DNA of 64,000 nucleotides from positions 4,774,001 through 4,838,000 of the forward strand of contig JBITNC010000001.1 of the NCBI GenBank assembly GCA_050084985.1, written 5' to 3'. This DNA comes from Nageia nagi. Its lineage: Eukaryota; Pinophyta. The position numbers were made by a program, and so were the translations under genes. The notes beneath the pieces were generated by a model, which saw nothing but the letters and a program-made list of their open reading frames with translations, was not told where the DNA came from and searched no databases. Shown here in pieces: positions 22,840 to 34,194 of this stretch. Within the stretch, counting starts at the first letter, position 1. The number at the start of each line of letters is the position of its first letter.

Positions 22840-25830
22840 ATTACGTCCACTAGACCCAAACATGGTCTATGGGATCTTCAATTTGAAGTTTGGAGCAGAT
22901 TAGTCCTTCTTCTATTGATTTGGATTAATAACTTGTAAACTTTTTTATTTTACTATCTTCAAATATCTCTATCATATAACTCTTTCCAAGTATTTTTTAT
23001 ACTTTGCATGAATATATGAAAAACTTGAACATGTATAAATGAAGTTTCCTCTGTCTCTACTAGCCCTATGCTACATAATGTACTAATCCTTTCCTCCCAT
23101 TGCTCTTTGGGTGTAGTCCATCTCATTATTTCACATTGAAGCCTATGAGAGCTTGTCCTTATTTGGGAAATTAGAATATTCTCCTACCATTTGATTTTAG
23201 ATCTTATATAGCCTTTTTCCTTATTGTCATATGTTGGGTTAAACTTTATAATGTAGTATTCTCTTTTTTTGTTTGCATTTTTCCACATTCTCCTTCTAAA
23301 TTTTTCATTTACATATTTCTTGATGTCTTTGTTGAAGTTTAGGCATTCACTTATATTGATTTCCCAACATTGCATCTATTTCTGATTTTGTTTCATCCAT
23401 GTGCTCTTTCTCCTATGTAGTTCCTCATCTCTAGCTACTCTAGGTCATCTATTTTTTTTCATGATTTTTATTTTTTCAAGTAGCATAACAATTTGGTCAT
23501 AGCAGTTGCTTATAAAGGGAACATTACAACTTTACCTAGAATGATTTCTTATGGTGTTGTGGCTTTAATTTTGAGAAAATTTATGATTAGATATTTTTGA
23601 ATCCTTTCTATTTGTCTAAATTTTGTATTTGTTATTCAATTGGCCCATATTTCACAACCATACAACAAAATTGGGGTAACAAATAGGCCAAATAAGACCT
23701 TGGTGGTATTCCAATCCCATAACTCGATATTCCTACACCTATTTTGAAGTTCATAGAGATCTCTTTAGCCACTTTGTATTCTTTTCATTCTACATGTATT
23801 CCAAGTGAGCTTGTTATGAAAGTCTATACCTAAGTATTTATATTTTCGATTACCTTAAGAGGTTATCCGACAAACTAAAATTCAAGTTGTTGATTCTTTA
23901 TATTCATTGAAAAAATCATGATTTATGTTTTTCTCATGTTTACTTGCATCCCAACTTCCATACAAAAGAATTCTAGAGCTCGGAGGTGATCTTCTAGATC
24001 TTTGGCTATTTTAACCATAAGAATTTCATCATCTGCATACACGAGAAGTTTCACCACATACTTTACTAAGTGCATACCCTCAACCAAATTTGTTTATCCA
24101 TTCTTCTTACTTATCAATATATAATATGAATAGAGTTGATGATAATGGGCCTCCTTATTTGACGCATATATCACTACCAAAACATTCAGATAACCCCTCT
24201 TGTATTCTAATTCTAGTTGTTGCATGGTCATATAGTCTATGAACTATTGCCCTATATTGAATTGGAACCTCTAGCTCTTCCATTCTATTCCATAATTTTT
24301 CCTTGGGTACTATGTCAAATGCTTTTTTAAAGTCTACAAAAGAATAAAAATCTTCTTCTTTTTTGTCCTATATTTTTTTCTACTATGTGTCTAAGTGTGA
24401 TGTAGAGATCAATTATTGAATGTTTGGGCCTAAAACTTGCTTTCTCTTTTGATATCTTTCCTTTTTCTTCAGCCCATATATTGATCTTATGCTCTAACAT
24501 TCTCCTAAACAACTTTGTAAATAGAGGGTTTATCATTATAGTTCGATAATTTGAGGGATTATTCACACATCCACTTTTAAACAAAGAAATTATCAAGCTA
24601 GTTGTCCACTCAATAGGAAAGTCAATTTGTATGAATTCATTGAAAATTTTTATGATATGCAGTGCCAAAATATCTATTCCCCATTTGATATGATTTGCTT
24701 GTAAATTATCTATGTCTTGAGCTTTACCATTGGTTAACTTTTTATCCCTTGATTAACCTCTTTATTTGTGAAAAGTTCTTTCCTGACAATGAGAGTAGGG
24801 GGTGATTCTTGTTGATTAACTACATTTGTATAACAATTTTGAATATTCCAACCATTGACTGGTTGTTATATTATTTTGAGTTTTCATATTTTTCACACTT
24901 AATGCCTTCCAAAAAAATTTGGTTCATGCTTATCTAAATAAATTAATTCTTTCCTCCTTGTTCTAGTGTATTCTTATTTTTTTGTCCTTACTAACTTCTC
25001 ATATATGTTTCTATTTTCTCTTTATCTACCTATTGGCCCCTTTAGTAATCTTCGTGCTTCTTTGCATTCTTTATCAAACCATGGATTAGTTTTTATTGTA
25101 CTCACTGCTACTATGATATTATTCTTCCCTTTCTTGTACCATGTTATTTAGTGTTACCCTAAAACTTTGTTGATTTTCTTTTGTTAAGAGAATGTGACTC
25201 TTTTGTGATACCTTTCTTGAATTATTTTCAAGTGTTTTTTTTCTTTTGTTAATTCTCCTTGCACTCTAAGTTTCATAACAATTCAGTTGTGATCAGATTT
25301 AAGTTCCACTAAAAAATCTTCTACCTCTAACTCTTCTATTTTTGGTATGCATTTTTGTGAGCATATTACATAGTATATTACACTTTGTCCCTTGTATGTT
25401 TTGCATATATACTTTCCTAAATTTTGCCATCTATTCATCCCATTGTAGATAACTAAGTTATGTATATTGCAAAAGCCTAACAACTCTTCTCCATATTATG
25501 TGATACTTCCATGTTCGTCATCTAAATTTTTGGTCCACTGCTAATTTTTCTCTTTTGGCATCCAAAGAGGGTTAATCTCAATGTCTTTTATATTTTCCAG
25601 AATTGTAGCTTGCTTATTTGTTATCTTTGCATAAAAATCTCTAACTAGAATGATCTCCCCTAACTTACTGTACATTAAAATGCTCTTTTTAGTGATGAGT
25701 ATAGGTCTTCTTTGTTAAGGTCATGTTTCTTGTAATATTTAGAATTTCTTGGAGTAAAATAACTTGTTGCTTTGCTGATGACTGTTGTATTTTCTCTAAT
25801 TTTGATCCATATGTACTATTTGTTTTTATG
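22840..25830 (-). mobile_element. Non-LTR retrotransposon (endonuclease and reverse transcriptase), decayed
   Basis: Read on the minus strand from 25,830 downwards. An endonuclease C-terminal part (LILVRDFYAKI-like segment near 25,640; 25483-25283 with YICKTYKGQSVIYYVICSQ and ending KSDHN) is followed by reverse transcriptase. The open frame 24668-24327 contains PIEWTTSLIISLFKSG, PSNYRTIMI and FRPKHSIIDLYITLRHIVEK. The catalytic box YADD (VYADDEIL) lies near 24,030, then LLYGCEIWAN-like and KIDDLE segments towards 23,400. There is no L1-type C-terminal zinc finger, and the FRPKHS...TLR motif differs from the L1 copy at 1-2 kb, so this is a different LINE group. Many stops and frameshifts are present. 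It sits inside the segmental duplication and therefore inserted after it, or was lost from the other copy. Confidence 0.85.
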
Positions 25831-26839
25831 TAAATTTCAATTGCTTGCTAGGCATGTAACATAAATAAGTTTTTTATAAAAAAAAATTCATTATATTTAT
25901 AAATAAAAAATAACTAAAATATGGATTATATATTTGTAATAAGGATTTAACATGAACATTGCTCTATTAAAAGGAAAACATGCTTTTTTGTGAGACGCAC
26001 AACATAAATGAATTTCTTACAAAACATGTATGACATTTATAAATGAAAAAAACTAAAATTTTTTCAATGGCTATATATTTGTAATAAGAATTTAACATGA
26101 ACATTGCTTTATCAAAGACCAACATTTTTTTTTGGCATTCAACATTATGTTGCATTGCTTGATTATATGGGATTGAACAGAGCCTCATTCATATTTCTTA
26201 TTAATTGATTTTTTCTAATTTTATTTTTTAATAATCTCATTTTTTTATTAGAGTTGATCCATTTATACTTTTAGGTAAGCCACTTTTGACTAAGATCTCT
26301 ATTCTTGACTTGCATTACTTCATATTTAACTATAAGGTAACAAAATTTCTTAGCTATATCAAGTATGCATTGGTTTGTTTCATCTAATATAGCTATAAGT
26401 CAAACACTTTAGCAATCAAGTTAGTAGGAGTTGTTTCTTCTTTGGAAGCATTAATCTTAGTAGTCTTACTCATCCACTCTTTATTCCCCATTGTGAACAA
26501 TTATGAATGCATAAGCTTCAAATGCTTAGAGGTTCTCTTATTTAGACTTTTGTATTATCTCTTCCACTTATTTTATTTTAAAATGAGGATGTAAAATATA
26601 TTAGTGATATATGTATCTCAAGCTTTCATTGTAATAGATATGTTTTGTCTATTAGTCACATCAATTTCTAAGGTTGCTTTATTATACTTGGCTTCTCTAG
26701 ATATAACTTTTGATTAATACTCATGATTAGCAACTTATGTGGTTATAAGGTTATTTTCTTCTACCCATTGACATGTAGTTGAGTTGAAACACAAAGTCTA
26801 AATTGAATATTGTAGACATCTAAAAATGATTTTATGATA

Positions 26840-28665
26840 AAAGTTAAAGGTTAAAAAATAATTTTTTCTCTACCAATTTCTAAGAAAACAATTGAATTGA
26901 AGTTATTGTTGCCACTGTCATACCACTTCCCCTTTAGGGTGTGTGTGGGAAACCTAGCTTAGTGGGCCTTTAGGTCTTTATTAATGGTAGCTAATGCCTC
27001 TGCAACTTCACTTGAAGTTGGCGATAGGATGAATGGTGCCCTAGGAACCATACAAGTTTATACCAAAGGTATTCCATGAGGTAATTTTATCCCTAATATT
27101 GTTATTCCTTTGTTTGAGTTTAACAATATGTGTGCTTGGATTGAAAGCCACACTCTTATAGGTTATTTCCTTGGGTGTATCCCCTCTAATTCTAACCAAA
27201 AAACTTGGATAGACTAGTATCTGAGATCCCATGGTATTCAAGTTGACCATGTTTAAAACCTTTCTAAAGGTTTTTTAATTTTCAATTGTCCCAACCTAAA
27301 CATGCTCAAAATATTTTAAGCAAAGGCCTAAGCTATGTTAATATTACCCTCCTAGTTTTTCAACCTTGAGATAGAATTTCTAGGCTGCTAACTCTATGAA
27401 TTTGGTTATGCCTATCTAGGTGGAATTGCCAAACCTCCCTTTAAGCCTATTCCCATATATGAAAAATATGGTGAGTCTCCTAGGGGAGTTTATTTGTAAT
27501 GAACCTATATTGTGGCTTAGCACTTGACCCGACATGTGTTTGTTCATGTAGACCTTACCAAGCTATTGAAGGAGTACATTGATATTCAGATTGGATCCAC
27601 TTGACTTTCTAAATGAGTGGTGTATGTTAGTCTCCCAAATTCTTATTTCAAGTGTGAATTCTAGTCTCATAAGATTGAAGATTTCCCTTAAATGGTGGAT
27701 AGGTTTAAAACTAAGGCGATCATTGTATCCTCCTTGATACCAACCCCTAGTAGCAATACCTCCAATTGCTCTGCTAGTTAAGGGGAATAGCAAGAGGTTC
27801 ATCATAAAAAAGGTAAAGGAAAGAATATGAGTAATGGTTAAGTGCTTGCTAGCTATGCTCAGTTAGCTATTTTCAAACCTTCCCCTCAAGTCCTCATATC
27901 TAGTTTGGTTATAATGGAGGTTCCTTGGGAGAGGGAAGTTGTAGATATTCCTATAGATAATACCCTTTCACTTATTATGTTGCACATACAAGAGCTAAAA
28001 ATAATGAAAAGAGGACATGAAAATGGATGAGGGAGAGCTGATCGAAGGTCTATAGCCCTCCTTTACATACCCCTATGTTCATTTAGATAAGTGATGTCAT
28101 ATCAATTCTCCCCATAAATATTTTAAGCCTTTTAAGGCTAACTCTTTTATGCTTTTGAAAAATGGGGTTGATTATGCTAGTAGAGTTATGCAACTTGACT
28201 CATATGAATCATATTTTTATCTTGGAATGCAAGAGGGTTAATAAACCTAGTTAAACATTATGTGGTATAGAAAGAGTTACAGTTATGTTCATGCCTTTAT
28301 GGGCATCTTGATGTTATTTTTTTGTAAGAAGTGAAAGCTTCATATTTCACTCTTCAATATGCATGCTCTACGATTTGGCCTACTAGCTAGATGTATTACA
28401 CCAACCACCACAATAGAAATGGGGGAGTTGTTATTTTTATCTATATGAAGTAGAAATATATTTTTGTTACATGGGCCACTAACCCATATCAACATTCAAT
28501 CTAGGTTTTTCTCCAAGTATGTGGGGTGTCTTTTGGAATTATTAATATTTATGTGTCCATCGAGGCTCAAGATAAATGTGCAATTTGGTAGTGGTATGCT
28601 TTGTCTTTAGCTCATGTGTGGCTGATAAGAGGGGATTTCAACATGGTTGAGAAATTGATAGATAA
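26840..28665 (+). mobile_element. 5' part of an L1-type LINE (ORF1 and start of endonuclease), decayed
   Basis: Plus-strand translation near 27,420-27,520 gives VELPNLPLSLFPYMKNM followed by SLLGEF, which resembles the DUF4283-type nucleic-acid-binding segment of plant LINE ORF1. From about 28,215 an AP-endonuclease N-terminus appears: SWNARGLINLVK, then KASYFTLQYACSTIWP, a NRNGGVVIFI-like segment and INIYVSIEAQDKCAIWW, ending in LIRGDFNMVE near 28,640, which contains the GDFN catalytic box. The reading ends at a run of AAATA repeats (28,655-28,690), where copia sequence takes over. The element is therefore truncated in the endonuclease. The minus-strand open frames at 27041-27250 and 27563-27805 are its antisense shadows. 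Confidence 0.75.
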
Positions 28666-28699
28666 AAAATAAATAAATAAAAAATAAATTATATCTTTT

Positions 28700-30140
28700 T
28701 GATCCCAACTCAAGAAGTGTGTTGGGTGTAAATAGATCTACAATACTAAATATAATGTGAATGGGAACATTGAAAGACACAAGATAAAGCTTGTGGCCAA
28801 GGGCTTCACCCAATGGTATGGCATAGACTATGAAGAAATCTTTGCCCCTATACCAAGGCAAGAGACAATTAGACTAGTCCTTTCCTTAGCTTCCCACAAG
28901 GTTGACAAGTGAATCATATGGATGTTAAAAGTCCATTTCTCAATGGTTATTTGGATGAAGAGGTCTATGTGAAAAAACCTCAAGGATTTGAGATAAAAGG
29001 GAGTGAAAAACTCATGTACAAGTTGAAGAATGTCTTATATGGTCTCAAGCAAGCTTCAAGAGCTTATTATGCAAGGATTGATGGTTACTTCCATCAATAT
29101 GATTTCACAAGGAGCAAGAGTGAGCCCACTTTCTATATCATGAAGAAAGATCAAGACATTTTATTTGTGTACTTGTATGTGGATGATCTAATCTATATGG
29201 GCAGCTATGCATAATTGAATGATGATTTCAAGGCCTTTATGATGCAAGAATTTGAGATGAAGAATCTAGTACTGATGCAATACTTCCTTGGCATGGAGGT
29301 AACTCAAGGTAAGGATAAGATCTTCATTTTTCAATCCAAATATGTGCATTACATGTTTAAATAAGTATGGTATGAATGAATGCCAACCACTACCAACTCT
29401 AATAGCTCATGACAAGATATTATGTAAAGATGATGGAATAGGTCAAAGGTTGATGTGACCACATTTAGAAGCTTAGTTGGATGCTTGATGTTTATCACCA
29501 ATACTAGGCTTGATATTGCCCATGTTATCTCACTTATGTTAAGGTACATGAGTGCTCCTACTAAAGTGAATATGAAAGAAACTAAGAGGATTATGAGGTA
29601 TGTCAAGGGCACATAAGATTTTGGCATACAATAATACAAGCATGATGAGATAAGACTTTATGGATATAGTGAATCCGATTGGGGGAGTAACTTGGATGAA
29701 AAAAATCTACATCTAGTCAATATTTTAGCCTTGGTTCAAGACTCATTTCATGGAGTCCAAAGAAATAAATCATAACTTCTCTTTCATATGCCAATGTAGA
29801 GTATATTATAATCACAAGTGCTAATACTCAAGCATTATGGTTGAGGAAAGTTTTAAAGGAACTTAATGAGAGATAAAGTGGACCTACTATTTTATTTTAT
29901 CAAAACTAGAGTGCCATATAATTAGTACATAATGAAATCCACCATAATAGATCCAAGCATTTTAACATGAAGTATCACTTCATTCAAGATATGGTGGAGA
30001 AGGACATCATCAAATTGAGATATTGCAACACCTTGGAAAACACTGCAAATATATTCACCAAAGGAGTTATTAAAATTTAGTTTCTAAAGCTAAGAAGCTT
30101 GTTAGTGAGTCCCCTCAACATCAAGGGGAAGAAGGTTAGA
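28700..30140 (+). mobile_element. Decayed Ty1/copia reverse transcriptase-RNase H
   Basis: Translation starts in the RT N-terminus ([21 protein letters not shown] with a frame break, then YEEIFAPI). The open frame 28909-29214 holds FLNGYLDEEVYVKKPQGFE, LYGLKQASRAYYARID and the catalytic LYVDDLIYMG box. Further on come YFLGMEV-like, LVGCLMFITNTRLDIA-like and RNase H segments, ending near 30,070 with NTLENTANIFTKGVI. Stops and small indels are frequent. Gag and integrase are missing. The left end joins a truncated LINE; the right end is cut by the LTR that begins at 30,356. Confidence 0.88.
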
Positions 30141-30194
30141 AACTTAGCTCACTGCTTGAGATTTAAGATTGAGTTTCTTGAGTTTTTTAGTCTT

Positions 30195-30352
30195 TGTTCC
30201 TAGGCACAATGTGCCTCACCCCAAGTGTAGTATGCCTAGCATCTTTCCACTAGGTGTAGCAAGCATCATTGTATGCATAGTGCACCCTAGATACCAAGTG
30301 CTATGTGCCTCACCTCAAGCATAGTACACCTTGCTGCTTCACACCAAGTGTA
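30195..30352. repeat. Degenerate tandem repeat after the copia polyprotein
   Basis: Phrases such as ATGTGCCTCACCCCAAGTGT, CACCAAGTGTAGTGTG and ATGTGCCTCACCTCAAGC recur with a spacing of roughly 50-90 bp. The array lies between the end of the copia coding remnant and the next LTR. No function is evident. Confidence 0.6.
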
Positions 30353-30355
30353 GTG

Positions 30356-30853
30356 TGTTGGAATGTATAATGCATTATTGTAAAGGTTTTGTACTAATCT
30401 TCTATGTAAGTTCACTAATACTTAATGGTATCATTTGATACCTTAAGTATTTAAGTGAATATGATAATGTAACTTGTCCTACACTCCATGTCATAAGCAT
30501 GCCCCTTGGGTAAAAGGATGTGCATATCATGCTTTTGTACATTGGATAAAAGGGTGATACAAAGAGGGATTTTGGCCTATAAATAGAAGGTTCCCTCTTT
30601 GTGATTATAAACTAACTATGGAGTAAATTTATGCTATAGGATAGTGGTTAGGAGAAAAGAGTAGGAGGATTGTAAGAGTTCATATTTGTTAAGAAGAGAG
30701 ATCTAGTTAGTGGATGTACTCCTACTTGGAAGAACCACTTACATCTTGTTTTATCTTTGTGAGATTGCTTTTTGTGATAGTTAGATGTGAATTGAGAGCT
30801 TTCATGTGATCTTGGTTGTTTAGGATTGTTCATGTAATAGTGCAATTCTTTCA
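30356..30853 (+). mobile_element. Copia 5' LTR
   Basis: The 498-bp segment begins TGTTGGAATGTATAATGC and ends ...TTCTTTCA, directly before a copia primer-binding site. Its first 146 bp recur at 38,893-39,038 with only a handful of differences, next to a polypurine tract there. This identifies the pair as 5' and truncated 3' LTRs of one plus-strand copia element. The LTR interrupts the older copia remnant to its left. Confidence 0.85.
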
Positions 30854-30855
30854 TT

Positions 30856-30869
30856 TGGTATTAGAGCCA
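30856..30869 (+). other. Primer-binding site, initiator tRNA-Met type
   Basis: TGGTATTAGAGCCA lies two bases after the LTR end. It differs by one base from the TGGTATCAGAGCCA-type site that is complementary to the 3' end of plant initiator tRNA-Met and used by most plant copia elements. Confidence 0.9.
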
Positions 30870-31509
30870 CTTGGAAGCTCATTTTCACATCCTAGTGTGT
30901 GGAAGCTCTTTTTCAACATCTTGGAAGTCTTCATTTCTCAACCATACACTCCATTATTGAGGTAAAATCAAAAGAAATTATAAATTCCTTCCTTCTTGAT
31001 TATTTGTTGGATTATTGATTTATGATACTAACATGTATGATATATGCTAGTTTATTTTTTCCTTGCAATTTTTGTTATACTAACATTCTCTACGTTAGTT
31101 GTAAATTCCTTGTTTGCAAAAATTGCTCAATATATAGACATTGCTATAATCCTATGGCTAAAAAAAGTGTTATATGAAGTAATCATTTTTTGTTACTTAT
31201 AATTTTTTTTTCTTTTACAAATTGTTACAATTTTTATAACATTTATGAAATATTACAAGAATATTTCTTGCTATATTCTACTTAAATATTAAAAGGAGAA
31301 TAGGCAATATTTATCTATTGGGTAATACTATATAGCAATTTTTTGTATAATTATTTGGTAAAAGCCCTTAGAATCTATATTCTCAACATCCAACATTATG
31401 TTTAGGTCTCATAGATTTCATTATTGAGCAATTTTTTTTTAATTATTTTACAATGTCTTCAATTTGGCAGCTCAGCCCTAAAGGCTCCCTCCTCTTATCG
31501 CCTCATTTT

Positions 31510-31925
31510 TTTGGGCTCTAACACAATTGATAATAATCTTTGAACTCGAATATTCTTGTGTGAGAAGCGATCTTTCCATTATCGACTCCAACTTCTCTTC
31601 ATCATTGCCTATCATGATCATTTTGAGCTAGAAATGTTGGCATAAACTCTTTTACTTTTGGTAGTGGAACCTCCCTAAACCACTCATGCTTAAGGGCTTC
31701 CTCTGCTATTATTCACTTGATGGGATCATATGTAAGAAGTCGATTCAAAAGATCAAACCCACTTTTTGATAAAGTTGGCCTTCCAAAAATGATGTTAGTG
31801 GAAATTGATCATGAAGTTTTTTATACAAAGTTACATTTCACTCCTTGCAAATTGACAAAATCTTGCCATATCTTTTCATTTGGGGTCCCCAAAGTTCTAA
31901 AAATTAGAGCACCCTTCTTTTCCCT
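31510..31925 (-). pseudogene. CDKG/CDK11 (PITSLRE)-like protein kinase fragment
   Basis: Reading the minus strand from about 31,920, translation gives FRTLGTPNEKIWQDF, a GVKCNFV segment, then after a frame break RPTLSKSGFDLLNRLLTYDP, and after a stop [17 protein letters not shown] followed by KEFMPTF (ending near 31,632). This is the C-lobe of a cyclin-dependent kinase; the GFDLL...LTYDP and REVPLPKxKEFMPTF signatures fit the plant CDKG / animal CDK11 subfamily. A degraded tail with SPKK and RRE elements may continue to 31,510. The stop after DPIK is an Arg-to-TGA change. N-lobe and active-site loop are missing. No intron interrupts the roughly 95 codons seen. It lies in the untranslated part of the copia element at 30,356-39,038. 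Confidence 0.85.
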
Positions 31926-31997
31926 CCTAGATTTTTCAATAGAGATACTCTTGCCTCAACCAAACATTTTTGCATAAAATCTTTCTAAAGGGTTTAA

Positions 31998-33080
31998 GGG
32001 GGGGGGGGTTAGTTGCAGTTGTGTGGTGGCTAGCCCCTTGACTTTGCCCCTCCAAATACACCTCATGGCTCCTGATTGTAAGTCCTCCCAATGCTATCCC
32101 CTCAACCTTACCTCTCCATGATTCTACCTTTGTTCCTTCTCACATGTAGATTCCACTTCTGTTCCTCCTCACGTGCCCTTTGTGCACACCTCATGCCCTT
32201 TGTAGTGCACACCTCCCTTCCTTCACCTCTATGGGGTCCTCTTTCGATGCCTCCCATCCTCTATATTTGTGTGGCCCTCTACCAATGCCTCCTATCCTCT
32301 ACCTGCATGGCCCACTATAGCACACTCTCCCTTGCTCATTTCATTAACCTGCACCTCTCTTCTCCTGCACAACATCTACCTCCCTTTGCTCCTAAACCCT
32401 ACATTTTTTTTTAGCAATCCTTTTTTTCAAAAAAATCTATGCCCCTTCATTTTTTTAGTCAATCTCATCTAATTTTTTGGGTTGCTTGCATGCTTTATTT
32501 TTCCATCATAGGGGGATCTCATTTAATGACTTAATTGGTGTAATTTTTGTTGTTTCTTACAAGGCATGTTTTATTTAATACCCCCCCTCCATAAACATTA
32601 ATTTCTTAAAATCCTATACTCCAACTTTAAAGCTTTGTAATAATGTTGCACTAGAGTGAAGTAGATGGACAAATTTGCATTAATGGTTGAGTAAGAGATC
32701 ATCATTACTCTTTAAAGTATATTTGAAACATGTGAGCTCTCTAAATATTAAATTTTTAATTACTTACATTAAAATATGTCTTATAGCCTAATGTTATTAA
32801 CTAGGGGTTTTTTTTTTTACTTGAATTTTTTTTTTTTTTTTACCACCTATTACAATAAAGATACTAGTGCAAAATTTAGGTAATCTAATTTTTTAATATC
32901 TATTGAATGTGGGGTATCTTAATTTTTTTTAAGTAAATAAGGGGGAATTTTATTTATTTATTTATTTTTTACTTAAAAAAAAATATTATAATGCATACCT
33001 CTTAAAATATTAAATTTTCTTGGATGCATGATTAGATTTTTTGATCTCTTTAAAGCATTCATTTTTTATGCAATGTTAAT
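31998..33080. other. Low-complexity region: G11 run, C/T-rich tract, poly-T tracts
   Basis: A run of 11 G lies at 31,998-32,008. From about 32,030 to 32,420 the plus strand is rich in CCTCC and CCTCT phrases; the open frames there (32091-32414 and 32269-32472) reflect this composition. From 32,800 poly-T and AT tracts dominate. No gene or repeat family could be named. Confidence 0.5.
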
Positions 33081-33089
33081 AAACTTATG

Positions 33090-33330
33090 CAAACTCAAAA
33101 ATGATGCATACTTATGCTTAGTACTTAAATTTTATACATGCCTAATACTTATTTGTTAAGATAATGCATGCTTATGCTTAAATGATGCATGTTTAATACT
33201 TAAATGTTTAAATTAATGAAACATGCTTATAACTTAATTTTTGGTGATGAATGCTTAAGGACTTAAAATTTACGTTAGATACTTAATTTTTTAAGTCAAA
33301 TAATGCATGCTTATTATTTAAGATCTTAAG
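33090..33330. repeat. Degenerate ATGCATGCTTATGCTTAA-type repeat array
   Basis: Phrases of the form AATGCATGCTTATGCTTAA, GATGCATGTTTAATACTTAA and ATGCATGCTTATTATTTAA recur at least six times within 240 bp with irregular spacing of 30-60 bp. It looks like an eroded minisatellite. No coding content is present. Confidence 0.65.
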
Positions 33331-34190
33331 TTATGATGAAATCTACTTCTTTATGCAAGAATGGACTTGTGCAAAATGAGGAATGATGTAAAGATGTCCC
33401 TTAAGGGTTGGTAAAAAAAACCCATTGGACACTTGGGTTTCAAATTTTTTACATGGATGATGTTTTACTTATGCTCTTTTACTTCATATTTTGTACTTTG
33501 ATTTATTTTCTTATATAAACAAAAACACAAATATTGATATGAGAAACCCCTTAAAATGAACACATCCACATGCACATTTTGCAAAATGACTTGTTTGGGT
33601 AGCCATGAGGTGAGGACAAGCAGACTGGAGCCTTTAAGTCTTACGATCCAAGTGGTGAAAAATTTGTACTTCTCAATTACCCCTAAGTTCTCCATTGGTT
33701 TGGATATAACTCCAATAGGTGGATAGGCATGTGTGTAGAGATATCACATGTCCATTTAAAGATTATCTTGATAATCTAAGAGGACAATTTGAAACCTAAT
33801 CAAGATTAATAATTTGGTCAATCTAATAAACATCATAACCTTGGAAAATAGTAGGTATTTCTTCTTATGAGAGTATAAAATTGACCAAGGTGAATTGGTT
33901 GAGGATTGGTAGTACTTGGGCTCCTCTTGTGTAGAAATTCAAATGAAAGCCTAATTTTAGAAAAAAAAATAAGCCTCAATAATGTCACTCTACATCTATG
34001 ATTCTTGAGATGAGAAATGTATTTGGATACATGGGTTATTATTTGAGTTGTAAAACATTTGCACTTGTGAATCAAATCAAGCATATCTTTAGTGTTGAAT
34101 GTAACATGTATTATTTACTTTGTTAAAACTTAACATTTAATATTATTTATTAAACCATATGTTTATTATTTTTCACATTCTTGTGTAGCA
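33331..34190. other. Intergenic or element leader, nothing identified
   Basis: AT-rich DNA upstream of the copia gag remnant. No LTR matching the sequence after 38,164 and no primer-binding site was found here, so the gag-pol that follows has no recognisable 5' LTR of its own immediately upstream. Confidence 0.45.
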
Positions 34191-34194
34191 AATG

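Larger units (their letters stand above)
21893..26835 (+). repeat. Segmental duplication copy A (interrupted by a LINE)
   Basis: Two blocks, 21,893-22,832 and 25,833-26,835, align in order with 44,169-46,096 (copy B). Block one carries the DYW fragment and its 3' flank. Block two begins ATGTAAATTTC...TTGCTTGCTAGGCA and continues through AACATGAACATTGCT and CTTCTACCCATTGACATGTAGTTGAGTTG, ending near GACATCTAAAAATGATTTT. The 3 kb between the blocks is LINE sequence with no counterpart in copy B. Confidence 0.88.

Noticed and set aside
32091-32472. Overlapping open frames in a C/T-rich tract
   Set aside because: Low-complexity CCTCT composition; no motif and two competing frames.
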